DNA of 64,000 nt. It comes from JAKFYM01 sp964612065 (GTDB lineage: Bacteria; Bdellovibrionota; UBA1018; CAIPTA01). The position numbers and the translations under genes are program-made. The notes beneath the pieces are model-generated. The model was not told the origin of the DNA and made no database searches. It was given only the letters and a program-made list of their open reading frames with translations. The first letter of the stretch is position 1, and each line of letters starts with the position of its first letter. The DNA lies in assembly GCA_964612065.1 (NCBI GenBank), contig CAZTCD010000005.1:1-64000 (forward strand). Direction: 5' to 3'. Shown in pieces: positions 20,580 to 29,214 of this stretch.

Positions 20580-22574
20580 TTACTTCTTCTTGGAGGCAGC
20601 AGAATCCGAAGAGGGGCTCCGGCTCACGAGATCGTTCACGAGCGCGCTGGAGAACATCTTGTCCTCGTCGCCATGGGGATTGCCGTAGAGGCGGCGGTAG
20701 AGGTAGTTGTTCCTCACGATCGAAACCACGTAATCGCGGGTTTCCATATAGGGAATAAGATCGTTCCAGAGAAGCAGATTCGCCTGCCTGTCCGGATTGC
20801 GCCTCAGCCATTCGGTAACCCGATGCGGCCCGGCATTGTAACCGGCGAGCACAAGCTCGGCGCTTCCGTTGAAGTCGCCCGCGAGCTGCAGGAGATATTT
20901 CACTCCCATCTTCGTGTTTTCCTTCTCGTTGAGAAGCTTCTTATGGCCCTGCGAAGCGAGCCTGCGGGCCGTGCCGGGGATGATCTGCATGAGGCCTTTG
21001 GCTTTCGCCCGCGATACGGCGCGGGCGTCGAAACCGCTCTCCTGCCGCATCAGCCCCATCACAAGAAAGGAATCGATCCTGCCTTTGCTCGCCTCCTGGA
21101 TGAGGGAATAGTAGGGCCGCGGATAGAGAAGCTTCAAGCCTTCCGTATTGAGGGCCGTGGGATTGCGGCGGAAGTAGGAAAAGAGCATCGAAATATTGGA
21201 GCGGTAAAGGCCGGCCGCGATCTTGAGAGAAGAGAGATAGAGGAGCACGTCCACGTCGATCTCGTCTTCATTGGCGCGCACGATCCAGGAAGCCCACTTG
21301 GCCACCGAGGAGCTGTGCTTGTAGGTGTAGAGGGCCTCCAGCCAGCGTACCATGCGGTTGAGCTCGGGATCGTCGGGAGTTTCGCGCTTGAGGCCACCCA
21401 CCTTCCGCTGGGTGATCATATCCATGGGATCTCGCTTGAGAGAGGCCGCGGCGTCCATCGCATAGTAGGAGAGCGGATACACGTTCATCAGCTCGGTCCA
21501 ATGCTCGTTCTCCTTCTGGTTTTCCTCGAAAGCCATGCGGCCCAGCCAGTAGAGCACTCTGTATCGTTCGGAATGAGCCTTGGCCCGCTTGGCTTCCGTG
21601 AGCAAGGATAGCGCGCGGTTTTTGTTGCCCTCGTAAAGCGCGAAGAGGCCGAAACGCAGAAAGAGGCGCTCGTAAACTTCGTCGTTCACGGAGAGGCAAT
21701 GGCGGGAGTGATCGAAAAGCTCGCGAGCGAGCGCACGAACCTTGGGATCCGGATAATATTCCTCAGCCTTGATCGAAAGCGCGGCGGAGAGGTTGCGCGG
21801 GCATTCGGTTTCTTTGAGTGAAAGCTCGGCGAGAGAGTTCAGCTTGGCGGCGTTTTCGATCTTGAGGTTGTTCACCAGCACCTGGAATTCGAAACGCTGC
21901 GCCTGCGGCACGTTACTCTCGATGATGCGGAAACGCTTCACCTTGCGCCTCGATTTTCTTCTGGATCGCTTGGCATCGGCGGCCTGGGCGTGGAAATCGG
22001 CGAGGAGGCGGCAGCTTTCCTCGTCGCGGGCACAAAGGCGGCGGAAGGCCGGGCTGCGGGGCCCGGCCGAAATCGAGGAGGCGAAGGCTTCGGTGTATTT
22101 CTTCAACTCGGCGGGCTTATAGCCGAGATCCGCGGCGATTTTTTCCGGCGGAGGAAGCTCGCTGCCTTCCACTTGAGGTTGCGGCTGGTACTCCTTCTTC
22201 ATCGGGGGCGCGGCTTTGATGGAAGGTTCCTTCGGATTGGCCTTCACCACCCGTGCGCGTTTTTTCGCGGGCTTGGCTTTCTCTTCCGGAGCTTCGTCCT
22301 GTTTGGCTTCCGTTACGGCCGCCGGCTTGCCCTCCATCAGAGTGGGCCCGGTAGGCGGATCCATCGCTCCCTCCACGGGCTCGCTGGAATCCTCTCCCTC
22401 GTCCCTCACCACGGCAGAAATCTTGGTGCCCGAGGCCAATCCGCTTGCATCGCGGGGCACCCAAAGAGAGCCTTCTCCCACCTCTGCGCGAAGCGAAACC
22501 GGAAGGGCGAATAGGCCTGAAATAATGCAGAGCGAAATCAGCGCGGCGCGCGCAGGCCGGGCATCGCGGCGCAT
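20580..22574 (-). CDS. soluble lytic murein transglycosylase (Slt70-like)
   Basis: About 664 residues from the ATG at 22574 (RDARPARAALISLCIISGL leader); the longer frame lacks a leader. A Pro/Lys-rich linker follows, then an alpha-helical superhelix region like Slt70, then the GH23 domain. The catalytic Glu512 is in LMRQESGFD, with GLMQIIPGTA, LVLAGYNAGPHRV and a closing IPYMETRDYV. It should cleave peptidoglycan to anhydromuropeptides in the periplasm. No Shine-Dalgarno site is obvious. The gene is convergent with macB (20 bases apart) and divergent from purK. Confidence 0.9.
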   Translation of the reverse strand: MRRDARPARAALISLCIISGLFALPVSLRAEVGEGSLWVPRDASGLASGTKISAVVRDEGEDSSEPVEGAMDPPTGPTLMEGKPAAVTEAKQDEAPEEKAKPAKKRARVVKANPKEPSIKAAPPMKKEYQPQPQVEGSELPPPEKIAADLGYKPAELKKYTEAFASSISAGPRSPAFRRLCARDEESCRLLADFHAQAADAKRSRRKSRRKVKRFRIIESNVPQAQRFEFQVLVNNLKIENAAKLNSLAELSLKETECPRNLSAALSIKAEEYYPDPKVRALARELFDHSRHCLSVNDEVYERLFLRFGLFALYEGNKNRALSLLTEAKRAKAHSERYRVLYWLGRMAFEENQKENEHWTELMNVYPLSYYAMDAAASLKRDPMDMITQRKVGGLKRETPDDPELNRMVRWLEALYTYKHSSSVAKWASWIVRANEDEIDVDVLLYLSSLKIAAGLYRSNISMLFSYFRRNPTALNTEGLKLLYPRPYYSLIQEASKGRIDSFLVMGLMRQESGFDARAVSRAKAKGLMQIIPGTARRLASQGHKKLLNEKENTKMGVKYLLQLAGDFNGSAELVLAGYNAGPHRVTEWLRRNPDRQANLLLWNDLIPYMETRDYVVSIVRNNYLYRRLYGNPHGDEDKMFSSALVNDLVSRSPSSDSAASKKK

Positions 22575-22719
22575 CTCACCATGGCCGGTTACAAAGCTTG
22601 CGTTAACTGCTACATTTCGAGATGAAAGAACCCGCAAAAAGGCAGCCTCCTGCTGAGAGCGGTGGGCCCTCTCCACCATGAAGAGCCCATAGCTAAAGTT
22701 TACCGTTTTTTACCGAGAA

Positions 22720-23832
22720 ATGACAACGCCAAGGACCGTAATCACATTAGGAAATGGCCAGCTTGGATTGATGCTGGGCAAAGCAGCGAAAAAGCTGGGG
22801 ATCCCCTTTGCGATGCTCAGTTTATCCGACGCCAAGGCTTGGCTAAGCGAAGGCAAGTTTGCCGGCCAGCTCGTTACCTTTGAACAGGAACATGTGGACG
22901 AAGGCCTGGTAGCCGCCCTGGAAAAATCCGGCGTAGAAAGCTTCCCGTCCTGGGAATCTTTCCAGAAGTTAAAGTCGAAGCGCAGCCAAAAGGAATTTCT
23001 GGCCCAGAACAAGATCCCCACCTCCCCTTTTCTCGCCTTGGATGACTGGACCGATGAGGCCGAAGACTTCCTCCAAACCCATAAGGGCGCCGACCTCAAA
23101 TCCGGGCGGGGCGGACGTGACGGCAAGGGCGTTTGGATCCTCGGCCCCGATGGAAAGAGCGCCTCGGGCGAGCACGCTTCTGAGATCGTAGCCCGCATCC
23201 AGCTTCCCTATCTCGAACGGAAAGTGGGCTTCTCCGAAGAGATCGCCGCCGTGGTTTGCCGCTCCCGCGACGGCGAAGTGGAAATTTATCCTACCGTTCG
23301 CTCCATTCAGCAGGACGGCATCTGCTTTCAGGTGGAGTACACCAAAGAGTTCGCCTCCTCTCCCTTAGCCAAGCAGGCGGGGAAAACCGCCAAAAAAATC
23401 GCGGATCTTCTCAGCTATGTGGGCGTGCTGGCGGTGGAATTTTTTGTCGAGGACGGAGCCCTTCTCGTGAACGAGATCGCACCGCGAGTGCATAATTCCG
23501 GTCACTTCACGATCGATCTTTGCGCCGGTTCCCAGTTCGAGAACCACCTCCGCGCCGGTCTGGGGCTTCCGCTCGAGCGCACGGAGCCCACGCATAGTGC
23601 CGCCGTGATGGTGAACCTCCTCTGGCCGGCTTCCGAAAAAGAATTCGCGCCGCTTTTTGCCAAGCTCAGCTGCGGCCCGCCCTGGCCGGAAAACGCCAAG
23701 CTGCACTGGTATGGCAAGAGCGAGATCCGTCCGAAGAGAAAAATGGGGCATTTTACTGTCTACGGAGCCACGATCGAAGAGTGCCGGGAAACGGCGCTCC
23801 AAATCCTTGCATCCCGTTGGGCTGAAGGGTAA
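22720..23832 (+). CDS. purK: N5-carboxyaminoimidazole ribonucleotide synthase
   Basis: PurK (370 residues) carboxylates AIR with ATP and bicarbonate in purine synthesis. The N-terminal GNGQLGLMLGKAAKKLGI, the ATP-grasp loop GGRDGKGVW and the C-terminal VNEIAPRVHNSGHFTID are diagnostic. It is the first gene of a five-gene plus-strand operon, followed 9 bases later by purE. The two catalyse successive steps, so the pairing is expected. The start is the ATG at 22720, with GAGAA nearby but no strong Shine-Dalgarno sequence. Confidence 0.96.
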   Translation: MTTPRTVITLGNGQLGLMLGKAAKKLGIPFAMLSLSDAKAWLSEGKFAGQLVTFEQEHVDEGLVAALEKSGVESFPSWESFQKLKSKRSQKEFLAQNKIPTSPFLALDDWTDEAEDFLQTHKGADLKSGRGGRDGKGVWILGPDGKSASGEHASEIVARIQLPYLERKVGFSEEIAAVVCRSRDGEVEIYPTVRSIQQDGICFQVEYTKEFASSPLAKQAGKTAKKIADLLSYVGVLAVEFFVEDGALLVNEIAPRVHNSGHFTIDLCAGSQFENHLRAGLGLPLERTEPTHSAAVMVNLLWPASEKEFAPLFAKLSCGPPWPENAKLHWYGKSEIRPKRKMGHFTVYGATIEECRETALQILASRWAEG

Positions 23833-23841
23833 GCGTAAGAA

Positions 23842-24351
23842 ATGAAAAAGAAATCCGGGAAATCCAGGAAACCTGCGCCGATCGTGGGCATTGCGATGGG
23901 CAGCGATTCTGACTGGCCCGTGCTCAAAGAGGCCGCCGAAAAGCTGGAAAGCCTGGGCGTGCCTTATGAGAAGCGCGTGGTTTCCGCCCACCGCACCCCG
24001 GATGATATGAGCGATTACGGCAAATCCGCCGCCGGCCGGGGCTTGAAGGTGATCATCGCCGGAGCGGGTGGAGCCGCTCACCTTCCCGGCATGCTCGCCG
24101 CTTACACCTCCCTGCCGGTGATCGGAGTGCCGATCCCGTCCAAACAGCTCAAAGGGCTCGATTCTCTTCTCAGCATCGTGCAGATGCCTTCCGGCGTGCC
24201 CGTGGCCACCGTGGCCATCGGCGGCGGAGCCAACGCAGGCATTCTCGCGGCCCAGATCGTGGCCACTTTCGATGACAAAACCGCCAGGAACCTGGCCTCT
24301 TTCCGCGCCGAAAATTCGCGTCTCTCGAGAGCAAAGAACAAGAAGATATGA
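23842..24351 (+). CDS. purE: N5-carboxyaminoimidazole ribonucleotide mutase
   Basis: PurE class I, 169 residues, converts N5-CAIR into CAIR. The substrate-site segments GSDSDWPVLKEA, SAHRTPD and GGAAHLPGMLAAYTSLPVIG are present in order, with VPIPSKQLKGLDSLLSIVQM near the end. A Lys/Arg-rich 10-residue extension precedes the core. The stop codon overlaps the start of the next gene (ATGA), so the carboxypeptidase-family gene is coupled to it. Confidence 0.97.
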   Translation: MKKKSGKSRKPAPIVGIAMGSDSDWPVLKEAAEKLESLGVPYEKRVVSAHRTPDDMSDYGKSAAGRGLKVIIAGAGGAAHLPGMLAAYTSLPVIGVPIPSKQLKGLDSLLSIVQMPSGVPVATVAIGGGANAGILAAQIVATFDDKTARNLASFRAENSRLSRAKNKKI

Positions 24352-25301
24352 TCCTAGCCCTTTCCCTACTCCTTGCCACCCTCGGCCGGGCCGAGGAATC
24401 CATTGACCTGAAAACCCTTCCCTTGCCGGAGCTTTGCTACCGCGAGCTCAAGGCGATGCCGGGAAAAACCAAGGATTCCGAGCTTCGTGCGGCCTGCGAA
24501 AAAGCGGAGAGGCTCGAGGCCTGCGTGAGCGAGAAAGGCATCCCGATCTTCCATACCGATCTTCCGGCCCGTGCCTCGGAAAAGAAGCCCCGGAAGATCC
24601 TGGTGTTCTCCCTGATCCATGGCGACGAGCTTCCCGCCGGCTCCCTGGCCCGCTCCTGGATGGAGCGTCTCACGAAGGTAGAGCCGCGCAACCGCTGGAG
24701 AGTGGTGCCCATCCTGAATCCCGATGGCCTGAAGCTCAAAACCCGCACCAACGCCAATGGAGTGGACGTAAACCGCAACTTCCCCACCTCCGACTGGGAA
24801 AAAGAAGCGCTCTCTTACTGGGAGAAGAAGCTGAAAAAAGACCCGCGCCGCTTCCCGGGCAACAGCCCGAACTCGGAGAAGGAAACGAAGTGCGCGATCG
24901 CCCATATCGACGACTTCAATCCCGATCTCATCCTCTCGATCCACACGCCCTATAACGTGCTCGACTTCGACGGCCCGAAAATCCCGGCCCCGAAAAAATT
25001 CGCGGACATCCCCTGGAAGCGCCTGGGCAATTATGCCGGCTCTCTCGGCCGCTATATGTGGGTGGACCGCTCGAAACCCATCCTCACCATCGAGCTCGGA
25101 TCCAAAAACGTGGCGGACCGCCTCGAGCAATACGCTCCCTTGCAGGACATCACGGGCGACGTGGCCATACAGGCTGAAAAGGAAATGCAGAAAAATCCCG
25201 TGGGTTCCAAAATCGACGCCAAAAAGCAGGGCAAAGTGGAGCCCACCCTTCCTTCCACGAGGACGCCGAAGAAAACCGATAAGAAGGCAGAGAAAAAATG
25301 A
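24348..25301 (+). CDS. exported M14-family zinc carboxypeptidase
   Basis: 317 residues with a short signal peptide (ILALSLLLATLGRA|EE). The zinc site HGDE (His91, Glu94) and a third ligand His199 in LSIHTP are present, with substrate residues Asn142-Arg143 in VNRNFPTSDW and catalytic Glu249 in LTIELGS. This is a complete M14 set. The MpaA/YodJ-like size suggests cleavage of murein peptides or small peptides rather than bulk proteins (inference). It sits between purE and a prenyl synthase with 4-base overlaps on both sides, an unusual partner in this operon. The C-terminal tail is Lys-rich. Confidence 0.88.
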   Translation: MILALSLLLATLGRAEESIDLKTLPLPELCYRELKAMPGKTKDSELRAACEKAERLEACVSEKGIPIFHTDLPARASEKKPRKILVFSLIHGDELPAGSLARSWMERLTKVEPRNRWRVVPILNPDGLKLKTRTNANGVDVNRNFPTSDWEKEALSYWEKKLKKDPRRFPGNSPNSEKETKCAIAHIDDFNPDLILSIHTPYNVLDFDGPKIPAPKKFADIPWKRLGNYAGSLGRYMWVDRSKPILTIELGSKNVADRLEQYAPLQDITGDVAIQAEKEMQKNPVGSKIDAKKQGKVEPTLPSTRTPKKTDKKAEKK

Positions 25302-26344
25302 GCCGCATCGAGCAGGACAGCATTCCTCCTCCCGCGGCCGGCGCAGAGTTGGGCAAAAAAATCTCCCTCTCTCTCGAAACCAAACGCCTCATCCTGGAAA
25401 TCGAGAAACAGGTGGAAAGCCTCGACTGGCAGGTGAATGATCGCTTCGGCGCCACGCCAGGCATCGCCGCCCCCGCCCACCATCTGCTCGCCGCCGGAGG
25501 CAAGCGCGTGCGCCCCCTCCTGATCGCGCTCCTCGGCCGGGCCCTCGATGTACCGTTCGAAAAGCTCGCCAGCTGCGCCGTGAGCGCCGAGCTCGTGCAC
25601 ACCGCCACCCTCCTCCACGATGATATCCTCGATGGAGCCACCACGCGCCGGGGCCGGATCACCGCCCACCTCAAATACGGCGCCCATACTGCCATCCTCT
25701 CCGGCGATGCCCTGCTCTCAAAAGCCATCTCCGATATGGCCGAGCTCAACGATCCCGAGATCCTGAAACGCCTCGCCCAAACCGTGCGCGAACTGGTAGA
25801 GGGTGAATGCCTGCAGGCTGATCTTATGGGCCAGGTGCATTCCGATGTGGAAGCCGTGCTCGAAGTGGCGCGCCGGAAAACCGCCTCGCTCTTCGCCTGG
25901 GCGGGATGGGTTACCGGCCACAGAGCCGGCCGCCACGCGGAAGACCTCTTTCGTTTCGGCACCCACCTCGGACTCGCCTTCCAGCTCCTCGATGACATCC
26001 TCGATTGGGAAGGCCGCAATACGGGCAAACCCCTCTTCCAGGACCTCCACGAAACCAAGCTGAACCTCGTGGGAGTGATGCTGGTGCGGAAATCCCGCCG
26101 GGCCGCCACCCTGCTCGAGGGCTCCTTCTCTCAGAAAGACGAGCACGGCTATATCCCGAACCCCCTCGCGCTCGGCCAAAGCCTGCAGGAATGCCTCGAA
26201 TACGGAGAAGCCCTCGGCTGGGCCCGCAAGGAAGCCCAGGACCACAGTGCCTTCGCCCTAGCCCACCTCGATAAGCTTCCGCCCTCCCAGTGGCGCGACC
26301 TCACCAAGGGCCTCACCCACCAGCTCCTGGAGCGGATGAAGTGA
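25298..26344 (+). CDS. polyprenyl diphosphate synthase
   Basis: A trans-isoprenyl diphosphate synthase of 348 residues. The first aspartate-rich motif HDDILD (Asp108, Asp109, Asp112) and the second LDDILD (Asp232, Asp233, Asp236) bind Mg-diphosphate, and GGKRVRPLL is the substrate-binding loop. Chain length cannot be set, but the following UbiA/MenA-type gene suggests it makes the quinone side chain. The start ATG overlaps the M14 stop, and its TGA overlaps the GTG of the next gene. Confidence 0.92.
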   Translation: MSRIEQDSIPPPAAGAELGKKISLSLETKRLILEIEKQVESLDWQVNDRFGATPGIAAPAHHLLAAGGKRVRPLLIALLGRALDVPFEKLASCAVSAELVHTATLLHDDILDGATTRRGRITAHLKYGAHTAILSGDALLSKAISDMAELNDPEILKRLAQTVRELVEGECLQADLMGQVHSDVEAVLEVARRKTASLFAWAGWVTGHRAGRHAEDLFRFGTHLGLAFQLLDDILDWEGRNTGKPLFQDLHETKLNLVGVMLVRKSRRAATLLEGSFSQKDEHGYIPNPLALGQSLQECLEYGEALGWARKEAQDHSAFALAHLDKLPPSQWRDLTKGLTHQLLERMK

Positions 26345-27447
26345 CCCGCGTTCTCCCTTCCGACCACGAATTCATCCGCCAAACCCTCCGCGATTTCCGG
26401 GTGGTGGAAAACGGGCGCCGCTGGGTGGCCCGGCTGAGGGGAGAAGGGCGCTTCCGTTCCGCCGCCTTTCCCGATCTCGCCGAGAAAACTCCGCAGGTGC
26501 TGGTGGAGCTGATCCCGATCGACCAATGGCAGCGGCCCAATAAAGTGCTCCGCTGGCTGGCCGCCTTGCGCTTGCCCTACCTTGCTATCTCGCTTTTGCC
26601 CCTTCTGCTGGTGGTGAGCGCGGGCCTCGGGCGCGGCCTGGCGATTTCGCCGGTATTTACTCTTCTTCTTCTTGGATCCGTAGGCCTGATTCACATGGGC
26701 TGCAATCTCTGGAGCGATTATGAAGACCATCTCCGCGGCGTAGACCATCCCGGCGCAGGCGGAGGATCCGGCGTGATCCAGAAGCTGTGGATCCCCGCCG
26801 TGCACCTGAGAAACGCGGCCGCTCTCTTCTTCTTCGCTGGCCTGGCGCTCGGCCTCCTCCTCCTCACGCAGCTGCCGGAAGGCCTGATCAGCCAACGGCT
26901 TTTCTGGCTGGGGCTGGTGGGCGCGCTCGGAGCGGCGAGCTATTCGGGCTGGCCCTTTCACTACAAATACCTTGGCCTCGGGGAGCCGATCGTATTTCTC
27001 CTGGCCGGCCCGTTGGTAACGGCGGGAGCGGCGGCGCTCTATTTTCCTGCCGCCGAGGATCTCCTCCATTTCGCCTGGCTTTCTCTTCCGCTGGCTTTTC
27101 TCGTAACCCTCCGCCTGCATTCAGGAAATATGCAGAGGATCCCGTTCGATACGATCGCCCACACCAAAACCATCGCCCGCTCTTTCGGATTTTCCTGGAG
27201 CCGGCGTGCCGTGGCTTTTCTTCTGCTGGCTCCTTACCTCAGCGTGGGCGCTTTGATGGTCCTCCGGCTGGCGCCTCTTTCTTCGGCCGCGGTTCTTTTT
27301 TCCCTGCCTTTGGCGGCCTTTGCCCTTCGCGCATTGAGGGAAACGAGCGGCCCGCTCGATCCTGCCTGCCACGAACTGAAGCGTGAATCGGCTCGCTTCC
27401 ACCTCGCCTTCGGCCTGCTTTATTCTTTGAGCTTTCTCTTTTCCTGA
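26341..27447 (+). CDS. UbiA-family prenyltransferase (MenA-like)
   Basis: The GTG at 26341 overlaps the preceding stop (GTGA), giving 368 residues. About 70 soluble residues (opening VTRVLPSDHEFIRQTLRDF) come before the membrane domain and are unusual for this family. The membrane domain has the prenyl-diphosphate motif NLWSDYEDHLRGVD (Asn122, Asp126, Asp129, Asp135), followed by GAGGGSGV. That pattern fits MenA, which prenylates 1,4-dihydroxy-2-naphthoate to make menaquinone. With the polyprenyl synthase upstream, a quinone pathway is likely. No other men genes are in the window. Confidence 0.88.
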   Translation: MTRVLPSDHEFIRQTLRDFRVVENGRRWVARLRGEGRFRSAAFPDLAEKTPQVLVELIPIDQWQRPNKVLRWLAALRLPYLAISLLPLLLVVSAGLGRGLAISPVFTLLLLGSVGLIHMGCNLWSDYEDHLRGVDHPGAGGGSGVIQKLWIPAVHLRNAAALFFFAGLALGLLLLTQLPEGLISQRLFWLGLVGALGAASYSGWPFHYKYLGLGEPIVFLLAGPLVTAGAAALYFPAAEDLLHFAWLSLPLAFLVTLRLHSGNMQRIPFDTIAHTKTIARSFGFSWSRRAVAFLLLAPYLSVGALMVLRLAPLSSAAVLFSLPLAAFALRALRETSGPLDPACHELKRESARFHLAFGLLYSLSFLFS

Positions 27448-27476
27448 TCCGGCGAGGGGCGGGCATGCGCCGAGAG

Positions 27477-27553
27477 GAGGCCGAGGAGTCGGGTGCTCCG
27501 GCCTCGGGGTGGCTGACTCGGGTTGGCTGACTCGCGGTGGCTGCGATGGCTCC
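27477..27553. repeat. hairpin and short tandem repeat downstream of the UbiA gene
   Basis: GAGGCC (27477-27482) pairs with GGCCTC (27500-27505), with an inner GGAG/CTCC stem, making a G+C-rich hairpin about 30 bases after the UbiA-gene stop. Directly after it, GGTGGCTGACTCG (27508-27520) and GGTTGGCTGACTCG (27521-27534) repeat, followed by a third, decayed unit. The hairpin may slow or end transcription, although no U-tract follows. Confidence 0.5.
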
Positions 27554-27654
27554 GCCGGGGCAGGACTGGCTCGCGGGGTGATCCGCCCCTAAACCATTTT
27601 CCATTGCCACAATCCGCGATTGCGCCCACCGCGCTCCCGTTTTATAGAGCCTGT

Positions 27655-28959
27655 ATGAGGACCCATACCCTAGCCCTGACCCTGGCCATTCCCTTCCTTT
27701 TTCCCGGCTCCGCGGGCGCCTTTCTCCGAACGGAAGAGATTCTTGCTTCGTCGATCGTAACGAGAGGAGACGGGATCTGCGCTCTGCCCCTGCACCTGAG
27801 CGGCGCCAAATACGGCGGTAAAGATCTGGAGCATGAAACCGAGCTTTGCCAGCTGGAAAGCCGCGAAAACGCCGCGATCTGCCCGAAGCGGCGGAGCACG
27901 AACCCCGCTATTGAATACTTCACGCCTCCCGCCGGCATGACTCCCCGAGAGCTGGAAAAGAAGGAATGCGTGGCCCGCGATGCCAAAAAAGTGGCGAAGT
28001 ACAAGCTAAGCATCTCCTGCTCCTATTCCCCCGGCATCCTCGCCTACTACCACGTGAGCCGCGCGCTCGGAAATATCGGCAACGTGCCGGCCTCGGTGCT
28101 TCGCACCCACGATTTCCGCGATCATAAGCACATGGTCCGCCGTGCGCTCCGCCTTCTCGAGCGCCGCCGCAACTACCCGATCTACCGGTCCTGGGCCGAG
28201 CTTGAAGAGGTTTTCGACCGGGGCGAGCGTCACCCCCAGGCTTCTCGTATCTTCACCCAGGATATGGATTACAGCTGGGGAGCCCTCAGCCGCAATCCGC
28301 GAGGGGAATCCGAGTACAACGAGTTCAACGGAGTGTTCGGCCGCCCCGACCGCCTGGGCGATTTCATGCAGGGCCCGATCTACGGCGCCCTAACCCACCA
28401 CAGCCTCAATATCGGAACCGAATTCACGGCCTCCAATGTGCAGAAGCTCCGCCAGCTCAAAGACGCTGCCGACTTCATCCTGCTCGACACCCTCCTGAGC
28501 CAGCAGGACCGTTTCGGCAATATTCATGCGAAAACCCGCACCTACTATCTCAGCAACGGAAAGATCGAGAAGGCCGATGATATGCCCTCCGTGCCGGAGC
28601 CTTTCCGCGCAGGCGCCGTAACGGTTAAGGAGATGGTGCTTCGGGACAACGATTGCGGCGTAGGGATGGCTTTCACGAACCGTGCGCAGCGGGCGCATAT
28701 GCTCGAGGGCGTAGCTCATATGGACCCGGACACCTACCGCTACTTCCAGGATTTCGCCTCCCGCATCGATGCGCCGGAGACTCAGGCATTTTTCCTCAAA
28801 GGGCTGCAGCTCCGCGACTCTGACTTCCGCCGCCTGCAAACCAACGTGAAAACCAGCTCGGCCCTTCTCCGCCAGCGCTGCGAATCGGGCGCGCTCTCAC
28901 TGGATCTCGATCTGGCCAGCCATTTCGGGGGAAGGGCGCCCGTACAGAACTGCCTTTGA
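27655..28959 (+). CDS. exported protein with kinase-like catalytic motif pair
   Basis: About 434 residues from ATG 27655, with signal peptide TLALTLAIPFLFPGSAGA. It has cysteine-containing N-terminal and central regions. Late in the chain, LLSQQDRFGNIHAK (Asp285, Asn289) is followed 45 residues later by MVLRDNDCGVGMAF (Asp331, Asp333). That pair resembles the catalytic loop and metal-binding DFG/DNG motifs of Fam20/HipA/PI-kinase-like folds. The nucleotide-binding lysine is not obvious, so kinase activity is a hypothesis. The first 44 in-frame codons upstream are rejected because they would bury the signal peptide. A tandem repeat follows the stop. Confidence 0.7.
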   Translation: MRTHTLALTLAIPFLFPGSAGAFLRTEEILASSIVTRGDGICALPLHLSGAKYGGKDLEHETELCQLESRENAAICPKRRSTNPAIEYFTPPAGMTPRELEKKECVARDAKKVAKYKLSISCSYSPGILAYYHVSRALGNIGNVPASVLRTHDFRDHKHMVRRALRLLERRRNYPIYRSWAELEEVFDRGERHPQASRIFTQDMDYSWGALSRNPRGESEYNEFNGVFGRPDRLGDFMQGPIYGALTHHSLNIGTEFTASNVQKLRQLKDAADFILLDTLLSQQDRFGNIHAKTRTYYLSNGKIEKADDMPSVPEPFRAGAVTVKEMVLRDNDCGVGMAFTNRAQRAHMLEGVAHMDPDTYRYFQDFASRIDAPETQAFFLKGLQLRDSDFRRLQTNVKTSSALLRQRCESGALSLDLDLASHFGGRAPVQNCL

Positions 28960-28960
28960 T

Positions 28961-29014
28961 CTGCAGGATCTGTGGGCTCTGCAGGATCTGTGGGCTCTGC
29001 AGGATCTGTGGGCT
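28961..29014. repeat. 18-bp tandem repeat, three copies
   Basis: CTGCAGGATCTGTGGGCT is repeated three times without change (28961-28978, 28979-28996, 28997-29014), then decays into ATGGGCT-type units. The array starts 1 base after the stop codon of the kinase-like protein. The 254 bases to the next gene otherwise hold only a palindrome. Confidence 0.9.
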
Positions 29015-29111
29015 CTATGGGCTGTATGGGCTCGGAGCTCAGTAAACACCGTAGGCCCCGCGCGCGGGAGCGGGAGTGCGCATAGAACGAGTGACGCTGA
29101 CCGATCGGCCC

Positions 29112-29152
29112 TTAATGCACAGCGACCTCTGCGCAGAGGACTATCTGCGTTA
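29112..29152. repeat. palindromic element, copy 1
   Basis: A 14-bp palindrome CCTCTGCGCAGAGG (29126-29139) is flanked by degenerate arms TTAATGCACAG (29112-29122) and CTGCGTTA (29145-29152). The same core with better-preserved arms occurs at 51183-51226. The repetition suggests an intergenic palindromic repeat family. Confidence 0.75.
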
Positions 29153-29214
29153 TCGCCTCAGCACCCTGGCGCCCGGGCGCCGCAGCACCTCAACGCCTCT
29201 AAGCTTTCTAAACT

